From: Mucilaginibacter celer
GTDB taxonomy: Bacteria; Bacteroidota; Bacteroidia; Sphingobacteriales; Sphingobacteriaceae
Direction of reading: 5' to 3'
Length of the DNA stretch: 64,000 nt
NCBI RefSeq assembly: GCF_003576455.2
Contig: NZ_CP032869.1
Span: 682,001 to 746,000 of the forward strand
Positions within the stretch are counted from its first letter, which is position 1. Each line of letters begins with the position of its first letter. The notes under the pieces are model-generated. The model worked only from the letters and a program-made list of their open reading frames with translations. It had not been told where the DNA came from and searched no databases. This document shows positions 18,022-27,363 of this stretch, one piece after another. Made by a program: the position numbers and the translations under genes.

Positions 18022-18067
18022 TTCATGAAGATGTTTTCCTGCTTTCGTCCCAGGAAATTCTAATGCA

Positions 18068-18180
18068 TCACGTTATATCGTTTTTAGTTTGTTTATTTAC
18101 GAAATAAAGTAATTTGCATGCTGTTTTATTTAAATTTGTATCTGTATATCAATTAATTATGAGTTGGAACGATATTCGCA
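18068..18180 (+). promoter_or_regulatory. Sigma-54-like promoter with paired upstream sites (five-GAF regulator)
   Basis: TGGAACG-ATAT-TCGCA is at 18165-18180. Cores are GTTATATC (18072-18079) and GAAATAAA (18101-18108) with a 21-bp gap; the proximal one, TTAC-GAAATAAA-GTAA, is a perfect consensus 16-mer 64 bp from the -24. It implies that the regulator gene is itself a sigma-54 target. Confidence 0.72.
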
Positions 18181-18273
18181 TATAAACTGTTTTTCGGAGC
18201 GGATTTAAATCAGCTGGCTTAACCCAATTGATATCCGATATTTTTATTAAGCAGTCAAAATGGAGATCCTTGA

Positions 18274-21200
18274 ATGAAAAGATTTGATACAGGTGAGATT
18301 ATGCCGGGGACCGCATTGCTGAACGGACCATACAGTAACCTGCTGAGCGCGGCGATCCGTCGTATTTTAAATGTTACGAGCAAACAGGAGCTTAAGCTGG
18401 TCATCGAAAATGCGCTCCGGGAATCCCTTCAGTTTAATTCCTATCTGCTGTTAAAGAGAAATTCAGCGCATACCGCCTTTGAAACCTATTTGTCCGATGA
18501 CGCCTTGCAGGATGCCAGGCTGCATCTGCCAGTTAATGACCCTTTTATTGAAAGTTTAAAGCAGGGGCCGGGAATCCGGTTTGTTTCTGCAGGAGACATC
18601 AGGCACTCGTTTCAGTTTTCGTCGAAATCAAAAACGCTTTCAGCGGTACCTGCCGCCGATCTGGCTGTGGTTAACCTCTTTGAAGGCGAGGTGCTCACCG
18701 ATATCATGCTCTTTTTTGCAGAACATGCCGGCGTGCTTCCGGCTAAGGATAAGGAAATCAGGGCTTTGTTACCTGTCCTGACGAGCTGCATGAAAATCGT
18801 GTCGCTGACAGATGATAATCGGCGTCTCGACTATGAAAAGGAAATTCTCCTGGCACTGCTCGATGATATTAATGGGATAAAAGACAAGCAGACACTGTTG
18901 GCGACGATTTATGAAAGGTTGAAGTTTCTGATCCCGTTCAATGATATCTGGATTACCTGTATCAATTCGGATAAGAAAACCTACCGTTTTTTGGATAGTC
19001 ACTTTGATGAGAAGCGTCGTGACCTCCCGGCGCTAAGCCGCTTTGCTTCCGCGGAATATTCGCTCACCAACCGGATGATCAGTATTCTGTCGTCACAATC
19101 GAACCCGGTCAGGTTTGGTGCTGAGGTGTTAACCGATATCGGAAACCCGGGTGAGATCTCCGGGGTTTTTCAGGAGACAGGCGTAAACCAATTCCTGGCG
19201 ATGCCGCTTAAGGACGGCAAAACCAGTTTTGGCGGGATTTACCTCGCTACGGAGTCAAACGTGCTTTTTACAGATCATCAGTTGAGGATTCTACGGACCA
19301 TGGCCGGCCGTTTGTCGCTTGCCATAACCGGAATGCAGCTTGCAGAAAATCTGAAAGAAAAAGAAGCTGAAAAATCTGCCCTGCTGGCACTGAGCGGGGA
19401 AATAGCCAATATCCGCGATCAGAAACAGTTGCTGGAGATTGTAAAGGGCACCATCAAAAGGCTGATCCCATTCAATGATATTTCCGTGACCCTGTACGAT
19501 TTCAAAAAGAAAACGCATTACGGGTATCTGGTATCCTGCGAGGCCCGGCGGACCGAGCATCCTGAATTTATGGAAGCGTCCAAGGTGCACTCGCCGATCA
19601 ATGATTCCGTAGTCGACCAGACACTAGCGAGTGATAAACCTGTAATTTTTCGGGTCAATGAACTGATCAGGTTACCAAATCCGTCCAGGTATATCGATTT
19701 CTATCACAAAACAGGGATAGTTGAATTTGTCGGGACATCCATGTATAACAAAGACGGGATTTTTGGCGGCCTTTATATTTTTGCCGAACAATATAACACA
19801 TATCATCCCAAACAATTTGATCTGATACAGGGGATAGCCAACCAGCTTGCGGTCACCATATCCAATATACTTGCTTACGAAGAGCTGCTGAGCAAGGAAG
19901 AAGAGAAAGGCATCCTGCTCGCCGTCAGCAACGATCTGGCCAGCATCAAAAACAAGTCGGATCTGTTAAAAGTGCTTCACAATCACCTGAAATCAATCTT
20001 TTATTTCGATCATGCCTTGATCGCCTTGTGCGACAACGCCAGGAAGGTGTACTATGGTTATGTATTCGATCCGAATTCCAAATGCCTTGGACATCCCGAT
20101 TATCAGAATGTATGTGAGATGGAGTATAGTATGGACGATACGATCATACATGCCGTTCTGACCTCTGACAGACCCAAGGTATTTGATATAGCCAATGTGA
20201 TCCTTCAAAATGACTGCCCGGCATATATGCATATGAATTATGATTCGGGAATGCGGGAGGTTGTATTCGCACAGCTGCATTCCGGGAACAACCTGATCGG
20301 GTTCCTGATGCTCATGTCTGACATCAAAAACAGTTTCAGCCTCCAGCAGCTTGAACTGATCCGGGGTTTGTCTTATCAGATGTCCAACGCCGTTGCCAAC
20401 ATCGTCGCTGACGAAAAGATCCGGGAAAAAGACAATGAAAAATCGATCCTGTTATCCATGAGCAATGACCTGGCGGGCGTACGGATGACAACAGACCTGT
20501 ATAAGGTATTGGACCAGCGGTTACGCAGCCTTTTCAGTTACAGCCATTTTATGCTGGCCAGGGTAACGGAGGACGGGAATTCCCTATCCGCTATGATCCT
20601 CGATCCCAGGTCTAAAAATAAGATTCACCCAGATTACCAGGACTTCGTATCTACCAAAATTCCGATTAATGACGGGTTCTTCAACGTTGCGTTTGAAACC
20701 GGCCGGCCGGTACTTTATCATTTGGGGGATATCATCAACAGGACTGATCTGCCCGGTCATGTGAGGATGAGCTACAGCAGCGGGATTAAAGAAATGATAT
20801 TGATCGGCCTGAGCAACGGACAAAGAAGAACCGGCATGCTGGGTATCTTTACTGAAGAGTCAAACAAAATAAAGGCAGAGCACATCAATCTTCTTCATGG
20901 TATCTCCTCCCAGTTAGCTACCGGGGTTGCCAATATTCTCGCCAATGAGAAAATAGAACAGCAGGTGCTGGAAATTTCCAATTTTAAAAAACAGCTTGAA
21001 GTGGAGAACCTTTATCTTCAGGAAGAGATACAGACCACGAATAACTATAGCGAAATCGTAGGCAACAGTACAGCGCTCCGCGATGTTTTCCGATTGGTTT
21101 CCAGCGTTGCGCCTACCAGCAGCTCTGTATTGATACTGGGGGAAACCGGTACAGGTAAGGAACTGGTCGCACGTGCCATTCATAATTCTTCTCCGAGGAA

Positions 21201-21999
21201 AGGCAAGCTCATGGTGAAAGTGAATTGCGCCACATTGCCGGCCAACCTGATCGAAAGTGAACTTTTTGGTCATGAAAAAGGGAGTTTCACCGGGGCTACG
21301 GATAAGCGGATCGGGAAATTCGAGCTGGCGAACAACAGTACTTTGTTTCTGGATGAAATCGGGGAAATGCCGCTGGAATTACAGGTGAAACTTTTACGTG
21401 CGCTGCAGGAGAAGGAAATTGAACGGGTTGGCGGCCGGACGGTAATTAAAACAGACGTGCGGATCATCGCTGCTACCAACCGGGACCTGGAAAAGGAAGT
21501 TTCCCTTGGTAATTTCCGTAGTGACCTGTTTTTCAGGCTTAATGTTTTTCCGGTTTTTATTCCTCCTTTAAGAGAACGGAGAGAGGATATCCCCCTTTTA
21601 GCGGCCCACTTTTTAGCAAAGCATTCAAAAAAAGCAGGCAAGAAAGTGATCGGTTTCTCTGCTAAAGTGATCAAAGCCCTGGGTGCATACAGCTGGCCTG
21701 GTAATGTCCGGGAGCTGGAGCACCTGATAGAAAGAAGTATATTGCTGACCTCGCAGCAGCTGATCACCCAGCTGCAGCTTCCCTCAGCGGAAAAAGACGG
21801 ATTGGAATCATATTTGGCTACAGGGGACTTCAGGACGATCGATGATGTGGAGCGGGAGCATATCATGTATGTGCTGAATGCCTGCAAAGGAAAGGTGGCT
21901 GGTCCCGGGGGGGCGGCCGAAGCGCTTAAAATTCCTTCGACCACGCTCAATTCCAAGATGAAGCGCCTCGGAATAAAAAAAGAGTATCTGCAGGAATAA
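18274..21999 (+). CDS. Five-GAF sigma-54 enhancer-binding protein
   Basis: A 1241-residue cytoplasmic regulator without a receiver domain. The N-terminal 890 residues hold five GAF-like units at about 20-175, 188-357, 366-535, 544-712 and 722-890. The last four are clear internal repeats, each opening with an E-K-x-x-L-L-A/S-x-S segment about 180 residues apart; the first is divergent. The AAA+ domain has Walker A GETGTGKE (956-963), a sigma-54 loop altered to GSFTGA (1003-1008), Walker B with Asp1027/Glu1028 and a Fis-type helix-turn-helix at about 1196-1232. FhlA and NorR are known single- or double-GAF analogues; five units is exceptional. The GAFs may bind several ligands, or most may be structural. 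Confidence 0.92.
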   Translation: MKRFDTGEIMPGTALLNGPYSNLLSAAIRRILNVTSKQELKLVIENALRESLQFNSYLLLKRNSAHTAFETYLSDDALQDARLHLPVNDPFIESLKQGPGIRFVSAGDIRHSFQFSSKSKTLSAVPAADLAVVNLFEGEVLTDIMLFFAEHAGVLPAKDKEIRALLPVLTSCMKIVSLTDDNRRLDYEKEILLALLDDINGIKDKQTLLATIYERLKFLIPFNDIWITCINSDKKTYRFLDSHFDEKRRDLPALSRFASAEYSLTNRMISILSSQSNPVRFGAEVLTDIGNPGEISGVFQETGVNQFLAMPLKDGKTSFGGIYLATESNVLFTDHQLRILRTMAGRLSLAITGMQLAENLKEKEAEKSALLALSGEIANIRDQKQLLEIVKGTIKRLIPFNDISVTLYDFKKKTHYGYLVSCEARRTEHPEFMEASKVHSPINDSVVDQTLASDKPVIFRVNELIRLPNPSRYIDFYHKTGIVEFVGTSMYNKDGIFGGLYIFAEQYNTYHPKQFDLIQGIANQLAVTISNILAYEELLSKEEEKGILLAVSNDLASIKNKSDLLKVLHNHLKSIFYFDHALIALCDNARKVYYGYVFDPNSKCLGHPDYQNVCEMEYSMDDTIIHAVLTSDRPKVFDIANVILQNDCPAYMHMNYDSGMREVVFAQLHSGNNLIGFLMLMSDIKNSFSLQQLELIRGLSYQMSNAVANIVADEKIREKDNEKSILLSMSNDLAGVRMTTDLYKVLDQRLRSLFSYSHFMLARVTEDGNSLSAMILDPRSKNKIHPDYQDFVSTKIPINDGFFNVAFETGRPVLYHLGDIINRTDLPGHVRMSYSSGIKEMILIGLSNGQRRTGMLGIFTEESNKIKAEHINLLHGISSQLATGVANILANEKIEQQVLEISNFKKQLEVENLYLQEEIQTTNNYSEIVGNSTALRDVFRLVSSVAPTSSSVLILGETGTGKELVARAIHNSSPRKGKLMVKVNCATLPANLIESELFGHEKGSFTGATDKRIGKFELANNSTLFLDEIGEMPLELQVKLLRALQEKEIERVGGRTVIKTDVRIIAATNRDLEKEVSLGNFRSDLFFRLNVFPVFIPPLRERREDIPLLAAHFLAKHSKKAGKKVIGFSAKVIKALGAYSWPGNVRELEHLIERSILLTSQQLITQLQLPSAEKDGLESYLATGDFRTIDDVEREHIMYVLNACKGKVAGPGGAAEALKIPSTTLNSKMKRLGIKKEYLQE

Positions 22000-22016
22000 G
22001 ATAGGCTGATTAAACC

Positions 22017-22057
22017 AAGGCTGCAAGTCCGGGCTGTTTGTCCGGACTTGCAGCCTT
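22017..22057. terminator. Strong bidirectional terminator
   Basis: A perfect 16-bp stem (22017-22032 with 22042-22057) and 9-nt loop lie between the convergent stops at 21999 and 22064, with GTTTTAA on the plus side. Confidence 0.85.
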
Positions 22058-22063
22058 GACGTT

Positions 22064-22786
22064 TTAAGCTGACGGAAGTTCATGCTTCCCGATCAGTCTT
22101 CTCAGGGATACAATGTGGCCGAACAGCACCAATGGTACGATGAATGTAGGCAACCAGACAAAAGGGAATACAAGAATTGCCACGTTAGGCTGGTCAAAAG
22201 CAAATTTCTGAACAGGTAATGGTGCCGATAGCAGCGCTTTGGTTACTACATTGATTAAAAGCAACAGGCAGATAATATTCCAGATCAGCAGCAGGTTGCG
22301 TTTAAATGGCTTCTTCGAAAACACCAGGTACGCGATCAGGGGGGCGCTAAGACCGGAAAAGATGTCAAAGTTCCCACCTTCAAAAGTCATTAAACGGGGG
22401 ATTGCTTTGTTGAGGAAAAGCGCGAAAAGCATTAGTTCTACAGCGATCCTGACCATGTTTAAATAAGTGATTTCTTTTAAAGGCAGGCTGTCCATAAAAC
22501 GTCTGCCGTTTGTGGTAGCCATCAGGATAATGATCAGCAGGATTCCGGGCCATATCCCCAGTACGAAAAGTTTAGGCGGAAAACTTTGCAGATTTGAGCT
22601 GTAAATGTCCAGGCCCGCGAGAATTCCCTGTACGGCCAGCCAAAGCAACATCAGCAGATAAACGATGCGTTTTGTTTTGTCGCTCAGAAACGTTGATTTC
22701 TTTAAGATCACGATATAGGCCAGAAAGGTTGCGACGGTTGTCAGGCCAAAAGCGATGGCCAGGTAACCAGGGAGGTGTAAGTTCAT
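22064..22786 (-). CDS. Seven-helix integral membrane protein of unknown function
   Basis: A 240-residue, strongly hydrophobic protein with about seven predicted membrane helices. I do not recognise the family. The start is a simple ATG with no obvious ribosome-binding sequence. It has its own regulatory region, with the longest paired enhancer-like repeat in the window (perfect 15-bp arms) and a sigma-54-like element, so it probably belongs to the same regulon as the neighbouring pumps and SDRs. A role in membrane sensing or transport is possible but unsupported by motifs. Confidence 0.75.
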   Translation of the reverse strand: MNLHLPGYLAIAFGLTTVATFLAYIVILKKSTFLSDKTKRIVYLLMLLWLAVQGILAGLDIYSSNLQSFPPKLFVLGIWPGILLIIILMATTNGRRFMDSLPLKEITYLNMVRIAVELMLFALFLNKAIPRLMTFEGGNFDIFSGLSAPLIAYLVFSKKPFKRNLLLIWNIICLLLLINVVTKALLSAPLPVQKFAFDQPNVAILVFPFVWLPTFIVPLVLFGHIVSLRRLIGKHELPSA

Positions 22787-22827
22787 TTCGTTGTGTTTGA
22801 AGTTTGATGTTAGATCATGGCATTGTT

Positions 22828-22943
22828 TTCAATAAAGAGGCCATATTTTAAGTAACTTGTAATCAATGTATTGTAATATTATTTAATTTGATATGTTACT
22901 TTATATCGTAATTGAGCATCGCTGCGCTGATATAAAGTAACAT
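22828..22943 (-). promoter_or_regulatory. Sigma-54-like promoter with perfect 15-bp inverted repeat
   Basis: Arms ATGTTACTTTATATC (22893-22907) and its exact reverse complement (22929-22943) place the two cores 21 bp apart. The element TGGCCTC-TTTA-TTGAA reads from 22843 to 22828, 64 bp from the proximal core. The -12 half has GA for GC. Confidence 0.6.
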
Positions 22944-22961
22944 GTCTTTTTTCTAGCGCAG

Positions 22962-23426
22962 TTAGGCGCTTACCGGTTCTTCATTCAGAAATTGCAAAAC
23001 TTTTTGCGGATGTGCCTCGCCGTTAAGAAAAGCCCTGAACTTAAAGGCGATCGTTCCGTCTGTTCCGGTAACAAAGGTTTCTCTTCCTTTCAGGAAAAGC
23101 CATGGTTTAACTCCGAATGCAGCCCTGACTTTATTGTCCGGGTCACTCAGCAGCAGAAAGGGCAGGCGGTTTTTCTCGGCGAATTTCCGGTGGCTGTCTA
23201 CGCTTCCTTCATTAATCCCGACAACCAGGGCGCCGCTTTCTATGAAGTCAGTAAAGCTGTCCCTGAAAGCGCAGGCTTCAGCCGTGCATACAGCGCTTTC
23301 ATCTTTCGGATAAAAATAAATAACCAGTTTCTGATGCTGAAGGTGGTCGCTGATATTAAACAGATGGCCATATTGATCGAGTAGTGAAAATTCGGGAACG
23401 TTATCCCCGGTCTCTAAAGTTTTCAT
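22962..23426 (-). CDS. bcp: Peroxiredoxin, BCP/PrxQ type
   Basis: A 154-residue thioredoxin-fold peroxiredoxin. The peroxidatic Cys47 and resolving Cys52 lie in VCTAEACAFRD, the 5-residue spacing typical of PrxQ. The usual Thr before the peroxidatic cysteine is Ser44, a common substitution. It would reduce hydroperoxides using thioredoxin. It begins 24 bp after the NmrA gene at 23451 and is probably co-transcribed with it from the TetR-type operator region at 24500. Confidence 0.9.
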   Translation of the reverse strand: MKTLETGDNVPEFSLLDQYGHLFNISDHLQHQKLVIYFYPKDESAVCTAEACAFRDSFTDFIESGALVVGINEGSVDSHRKFAEKNRLPFLLLSDPDNKVRAAFGVKPWLFLKGRETFVTGTDGTIAFKFRAFLNGEAHPQKVLQFLNEEPVSA

Positions 23427-23450
23427 TATTATATGCTTAAATTGTCATTA

Positions 23451-24329
23451 TTAAAAAAGTTCAATATTCTTGGCGATAAATTCGCGGAAGGAAAGCGGTT
23501 TGCTGCCGGTGATCTCTTCCACAAAATTGTTATGTCCTGCCATTTCGCCTGACCTGAACATATCTCCGATGGCCGCGATATGCTGAATATTGAAAGCAGT
23601 ATTGTAGGGTGAATTGCTGGACCTGATGATATCTGAAAAGGCCTCCGGTTCAACAGGCAGATAATTAATTTCTCTGCCTAAAACCTCAGATAAAATAGAG
23701 GCTACTTCCGGCTGTGTCAGTTCGTCCGGTCCGTAAAGCGGGTATGTTTTACCTGCATGACCTTCCGGGTTCGCCAAGATGGCCGCGCCAACCCGGCCGA
23801 TATCCTCGCTGTTGATCGAAGCGTATTTCGAACCGGCACCAAATGGTGAGATCAGCAGGTTGTTTTCTTTGATAGCTTGTGCGAAATAAGCAGGCCATTC
23901 CATGAACAAGGTTGGCTGCAGATGGGTTACCGGTACCCCGGAACGATCAAGCAGGCGTTCAGCTACCCAATGCGCCTGCGCGGAATGGCTCGGCGCATCT
24001 TTAAGCGCAGTCCGTTGTGATACGTTTACGATAAGCTTAACGCCCGCTTCTTTAGCCGCTTCAGCGAACAAAGCGGTTGCTTCCAGAAGACCGGGCGCTA
24101 CCGGATATACGAAATAAGTGCTTTCTACTCCATGTAACGCGGCCCTCAGTGAGTCAAAATCGCCAAAATCACCAATAACGATTTCCGCGCCCAATGCAGC
24201 CAGTGCTGCCGAGCGTTCATCATGCTGACGCACCATTGCCCTTACAGGTATATCCAATTTCAATAAACGTTTTGCAGCAAAGTTGCCTGTTACACCGGCA
24301 GCACCGGTTACTAATACTTTATTTTTCAT
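23451..24329 (-). CDS. NmrA-like atypical SDR
   Basis: A 292-residue paralog with GAAGVTG at residues 9-15, VRAMVRQHDER and SHSAQAHWVAER. This copy is the most diverged around the glycine loop and has VIGDFGD in place of VEGDLTD. It heads an operon with the peroxiredoxin gene, linking the NmrA family to oxidative or electrophile stress here. Upstream there is no sigma-54-like element. Palindromes resembling the AGTTTTA-type TetR operators lie there instead. Confidence 0.9.
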   Translation of the reverse strand: MKNKVLVTGAAGVTGNFAAKRLLKLDIPVRAMVRQHDERSAALAALGAEIVIGDFGDFDSLRAALHGVESTYFVYPVAPGLLEATALFAEAAKEAGVKLIVNVSQRTALKDAPSHSAQAHWVAERLLDRSGVPVTHLQPTLFMEWPAYFAQAIKENNLLISPFGAGSKYASINSEDIGRVGAAILANPEGHAGKTYPLYGPDELTQPEVASILSEVLGREINYLPVEPEAFSDIIRSSNSPYNTAFNIQHIAAIGDMFRSGEMAGHNNFVEEITGSKPLSFREFIAKNIELF

Positions 24330-24499
24330 GATCTTAAAATTTATAAGAAGTGGTTAAAAATTCCAGGTCCTGATCTCTCAACCGCTTCGCTGATTCTCTT
24401 TGCCCAGTCTCCCTGTTATAACGTTGTCCTGAACTTCATAGAACGGACATACTTCATTGAATGGGAAATTATACCAGCAAACCGAATGATGTTTGAAAG

Positions 24500-24570
24500 C
24501 GGTTTTAAATTAAAACCGGTACAAATATAGTTAACTGATTTTAATTTGCAACTGCTTTTAAAATAAAATC
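24500..24570. promoter_or_regulatory. Candidate TetR-type operators upstream of NmrA-peroxiredoxin operon
   Basis: CGGTTTTAAATTAAAACCG (24500-24518) is a perfect 9-bp inverted repeat around one base. GCTTTTAAAATAAAATC (24554-24570) resembles the reverse complement of the RND-operon site at 50998-51014. They lie about 170-240 bp upstream of the start codon. Assignment to the TetR at 1047 is by resemblance only. Confidence 0.45.
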
Positions 24571-25246
24571 AATTTTTTATCGAAAATCTTAGATTATTAT
24601 GGCAAACCTGTGCTGTCTTGGATAGCATTATGTAGTATGCTCGTTGCTATATTGCTGGTAGTCAGTTTTTTTTTGAGTTAATGGATTTCGTCTGCTTGCA
24701 CTGCCTGAACATAGAGAAACTGAAAGGGTTGCTTTGTTAGTACGCTCAGAAGGACGCAGGCGGATTCAATTGAAAGACATTTTTGTGATGGTTACAGTTA
24801 CGAAGGGCTGTTTTATCGAAGATGATTTATTTACGCCTTTAACGGAGCAGGTAAAAAAAATGTTGGTGGGGTAAATGTCAGATCGTTCCTGTTGGGTTGC
24901 TATCAGCGTGCCTGTGTCCGGAAATTGCCCGTTGTTCTGGTTAAATTATGAAAAGGACCTTTCACTGGTAGTGCCGGATACAAAGGTTTCAGATAGAGCG
25001 CGCAGCTATCTGTTAAAAGGACATTTGCTTGATTTTCAATATGTCCATCTCACAAAGGTTTTTGAATGATATTTTACTGGGATCCCAGGTGATGGACATA
25101 GCTTTGGGTTACCGGCTACGGAACCTTTATTAATGTCGGTCTTTTGCTCCCCCGGCCACCGTGAACCGCCCGCTACGGAAATTTAGGTGCGGTTCACAGC
25201 TCCAAGGCAAGGCCGGCTGATTGGGGATAGGGAGACGCTTTATAAT
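24571..25246. other. Gene-poor stretch with short ORFs
   Basis: No convincing gene. A plus-strand frame ending in TAA at about 24872-24874 (containing SEGRRRIQLKDIFV) slightly resembles part of a LytTR domain but lacks a start. A 64-codon ORF (24875-25069) overlaps its end and has no recognisable features. A 9-bp stem GTGAACCGC/GCGGTTCAC (25161-25197) lies just downstream of the MFS stop at 25247 and could be its terminator. Confidence 0.4.
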
Positions 25247-26797
25247 CTAATGATCCGAAATGATGATATTCCCCGCCTTGCGTTTGACCTGATCTGCCAC
25301 CAGGAGGAGCAATGGTAATGCCAGGACAAATATCAGCCCCAGGAGCAGAAACGCATTATCATAGCTCAGTAAGTTAGATTGCCTGACAACAACCTGATCA
25401 ACCAGCTTTAGTGCTTTTCGCTGCGCATCCAGAATCCCGAACCCTTTGGCCTGAAAGTAACTGGTATAACTCTGGAGCCTGAGCTGCGTCTGTGGATCCG
25501 TCGCCGTAATATGTGACAGCAAATCAACCCTGTGAGAGGCAACCCTCCTGGCAAGATAAGTATTGAATATCGAAATGCCGAATGATCCCCCGAGCTGACG
25601 CATCATGTTGTTGAGCGCCGCGCCTTGCGGTATTTCCTTGTCAGCTAGGGAGGAGACCGCGAGGGCGGTCAGCGGTACCGTGAGTAATGCCAGGCCGACA
25701 GCCCTGAAAATTAGGGTAAAGGTAATTTCACCGGCGGAAGTGTCCAGGGTGAGGCCTGACATCCGCCAGTTAAAATAGATAAATAAAGCAAAACCTGCAA
25801 TGATAATATAGATTGGTGACAGGCCTTTCTGCAATAACCTAGCGGAAATTATAAGCCCGAAAATGGCGATTACTGCACCGGGTAATAACAGGAGCCCGGT
25901 TTGTGAAGGCGTGAAACCCAGTAAGCGCTGCGCAACCACCGGCGTCAGGTAGACCGAAGTGAACAGGCCGAGCCCTGTCACGAAGGTGAGGATTGCAGCA
26001 ACGCTCAGCGTCTTGCTCTTCAGTACGCGAAGATTAACAACGGGGGCTTCGATATGTAATTCCCAAAGTACAAAAATGGTCAGGCAGATAATCGCGGTCA
26101 CGGTCAGCCAGATAATGTAGCTTGCCGAAAACCAGTCATCGGTTTCCCCTCGTTCCAGTACGGTCTGTAAAGATCCTATACCGACCGCCAGCAAGCAGAT
26201 GCCTGTCCAGTCAACCTTTTTGACGGTTTGCCTGACGGCTGGTTCTGACAGCAGAAAATAACAGGAGATAGCTGCCAGAGCCCCGAGCGGTACATTGATA
26301 TAAAAGATCCAGGGCCAGGAATAATTCTCCGTAATAAAACCGCCCAGTGTGGGGCCTATGGTCGGGCCGACAAAAACACCCACACCGAACAGCGCGCTGG
26401 CGACACCCTGTTTTTCTTTAGGGAACAATTCAAAGACCACGACCTGGGACACCGACAACAGCGCCCCTCCGCCCAGTCCCTGGATAAATCTAAAAAAAAC
26501 CAGCGTCCAGATATTACCGGCCTGGCCGCACATCAGCGAGCAAAAGGTGAAAAGAATGATCGAACCGATATAATAGTTCCGGCGCCCCAGCTTGGTGGTC
26601 AGGAAGCTGGTGATCGGTATAATGATCACGTTCGCGATAGCGTAGGAAGTGATCACCCACGAGGTATCTTCCAGGGTCGAGCCAAGATTACCGCTCATGT
26701 AATTCAGCGCGACGTTCACAATGGATGTATCGATCAGTTCCATGATAGCTGCAAGTATCACGGTGAAAATTAAAAGGTTTCGTTTGAAAGGGCTCAT
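25247..26797 (-). CDS. MFS multidrug transporter, EmrB/QacA type (DHA2)
   Basis: A 516-residue inner-membrane protein with about 14 helices. Motif A appears as TTKLGRRNYYIGS, motif C as GVFVGPTIGPTLGGF, and the WPWIFYINVPLG signature of EmrB-like pumps follows. EmrB normally works with a periplasmic EmrA adaptor; none is adjacent here, so it may act alone or share the adaptor encoded at 38826. Its promoter region faces that of the kinase gene at 27364; both carry sigma-54-like elements, so the pump and the sensor are probably induced together. Confidence 0.92.
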   Translation of the reverse strand: MSPFKRNLLIFTVILAAIMELIDTSIVNVALNYMSGNLGSTLEDTSWVITSYAIANVIIIPITSFLTTKLGRRNYYIGSIILFTFCSLMCGQAGNIWTLVFFRFIQGLGGGALLSVSQVVVFELFPKEKQGVASALFGVGVFVGPTIGPTLGGFITENYSWPWIFYINVPLGALAAISCYFLLSEPAVRQTVKKVDWTGICLLAVGIGSLQTVLERGETDDWFSASYIIWLTVTAIICLTIFVLWELHIEAPVVNLRVLKSKTLSVAAILTFVTGLGLFTSVYLTPVVAQRLLGFTPSQTGLLLLPGAVIAIFGLIISARLLQKGLSPIYIIIAGFALFIYFNWRMSGLTLDTSAGEITFTLIFRAVGLALLTVPLTALAVSSLADKEIPQGAALNNMMRQLGGSFGISIFNTYLARRVASHRVDLLSHITATDPQTQLRLQSYTSYFQAKGFGILDAQRKALKLVDQVVVRQSNLLSYDNAFLLLGLIFVLALPLLLLVADQVKRKAGNIIISDH

Positions 26798-26830
26798 GGC
26801 ATGGTGGAGTTAAAGCGTGTTTTCTATATC

Positions 26831-26914
26831 TGCCAAATCGATGCCTTTATATAATCTGCTGTAGTTTAGTTTGTTATCTCGTTTTGTATGGTGGCTTGTG
26901 ACGTTATTTCGTAA
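26831..26914 (-). promoter_or_regulatory. Sigma-54-like promoter with two same-direction sites (EmrB-like pump)
   Basis: AGGCATC-GATT-TGGCA reads from 26846 to 26831 with both GG and GC in place. The core at 26903-26910 (GTTATTTC) is 64 bp away as usual. A second core at 26873-26880 lies only 34 bp away and in the same orientation, unlike the other promoters. Confidence 0.68.
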
Positions 26915-27216
26915 TTCAACTGATAAATCCTCCGCTTAAGCAGGTTGTTATGCGCCCTGAATTGACCTTTCTGTTATCAAATTGCTTGACGGGACATCAG
27001 CTTCATGTTCGGATGGCTTCGCGTTAAATTGATAATTTTTTAGAGGGTTGACTGGAAGGCACACAAGAGCTTCAGTTTTCAGAAAAAAAATTGGGTACCC
27101 GGCATATTGATATAGGTCATTCCTGTATGAACGACCATCTTCCCTGCTGCGAACCTAAGTTCAGACCCGTTTTCCGGTAAACGGAAATTAATGCTCTACA
27201 GGGTATATGAACGATG

Positions 27217-27330
27217 ATACTTTATATCACAATCTGGGTTGTTTTTTTACGAAATAAAGTATTTAAAGCTTTGTTTTTTTTATTTAACTATCTGTAAGAA
27301 AGCTATTTAAAAGGTGGCACGTCATTGGCG
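27217..27330 (+). promoter_or_regulatory. Sigma-54-like promoter with paired upstream sites (kinase-regulator-kinase cluster)
   Basis: TGGCACG-TCAT-TGGCG (27315-27330) has the perfect -24 sequence and a correctly spaced GC. Cores are TTTATATC (27221-27228) and GAAATAAA (27251-27258), 22 bp apart, the proximal one 64 bp from the -24. The predicted transcript starts near 27340, favouring the ATG at 27364 over that at 27343. Confidence 0.75.
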
Positions 27331-27363
27331 ATTTTCTGACTGATGACAGCGTGTGGAAAAGTA

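Noticed and set aside
25161..25197. Stem GTGAACCGC/GCGGTTCAC as an insertion-sequence end or attachment site
   Set aside because: No transposase, target duplication or second copy is visible; a transcript-end hairpin is simpler.
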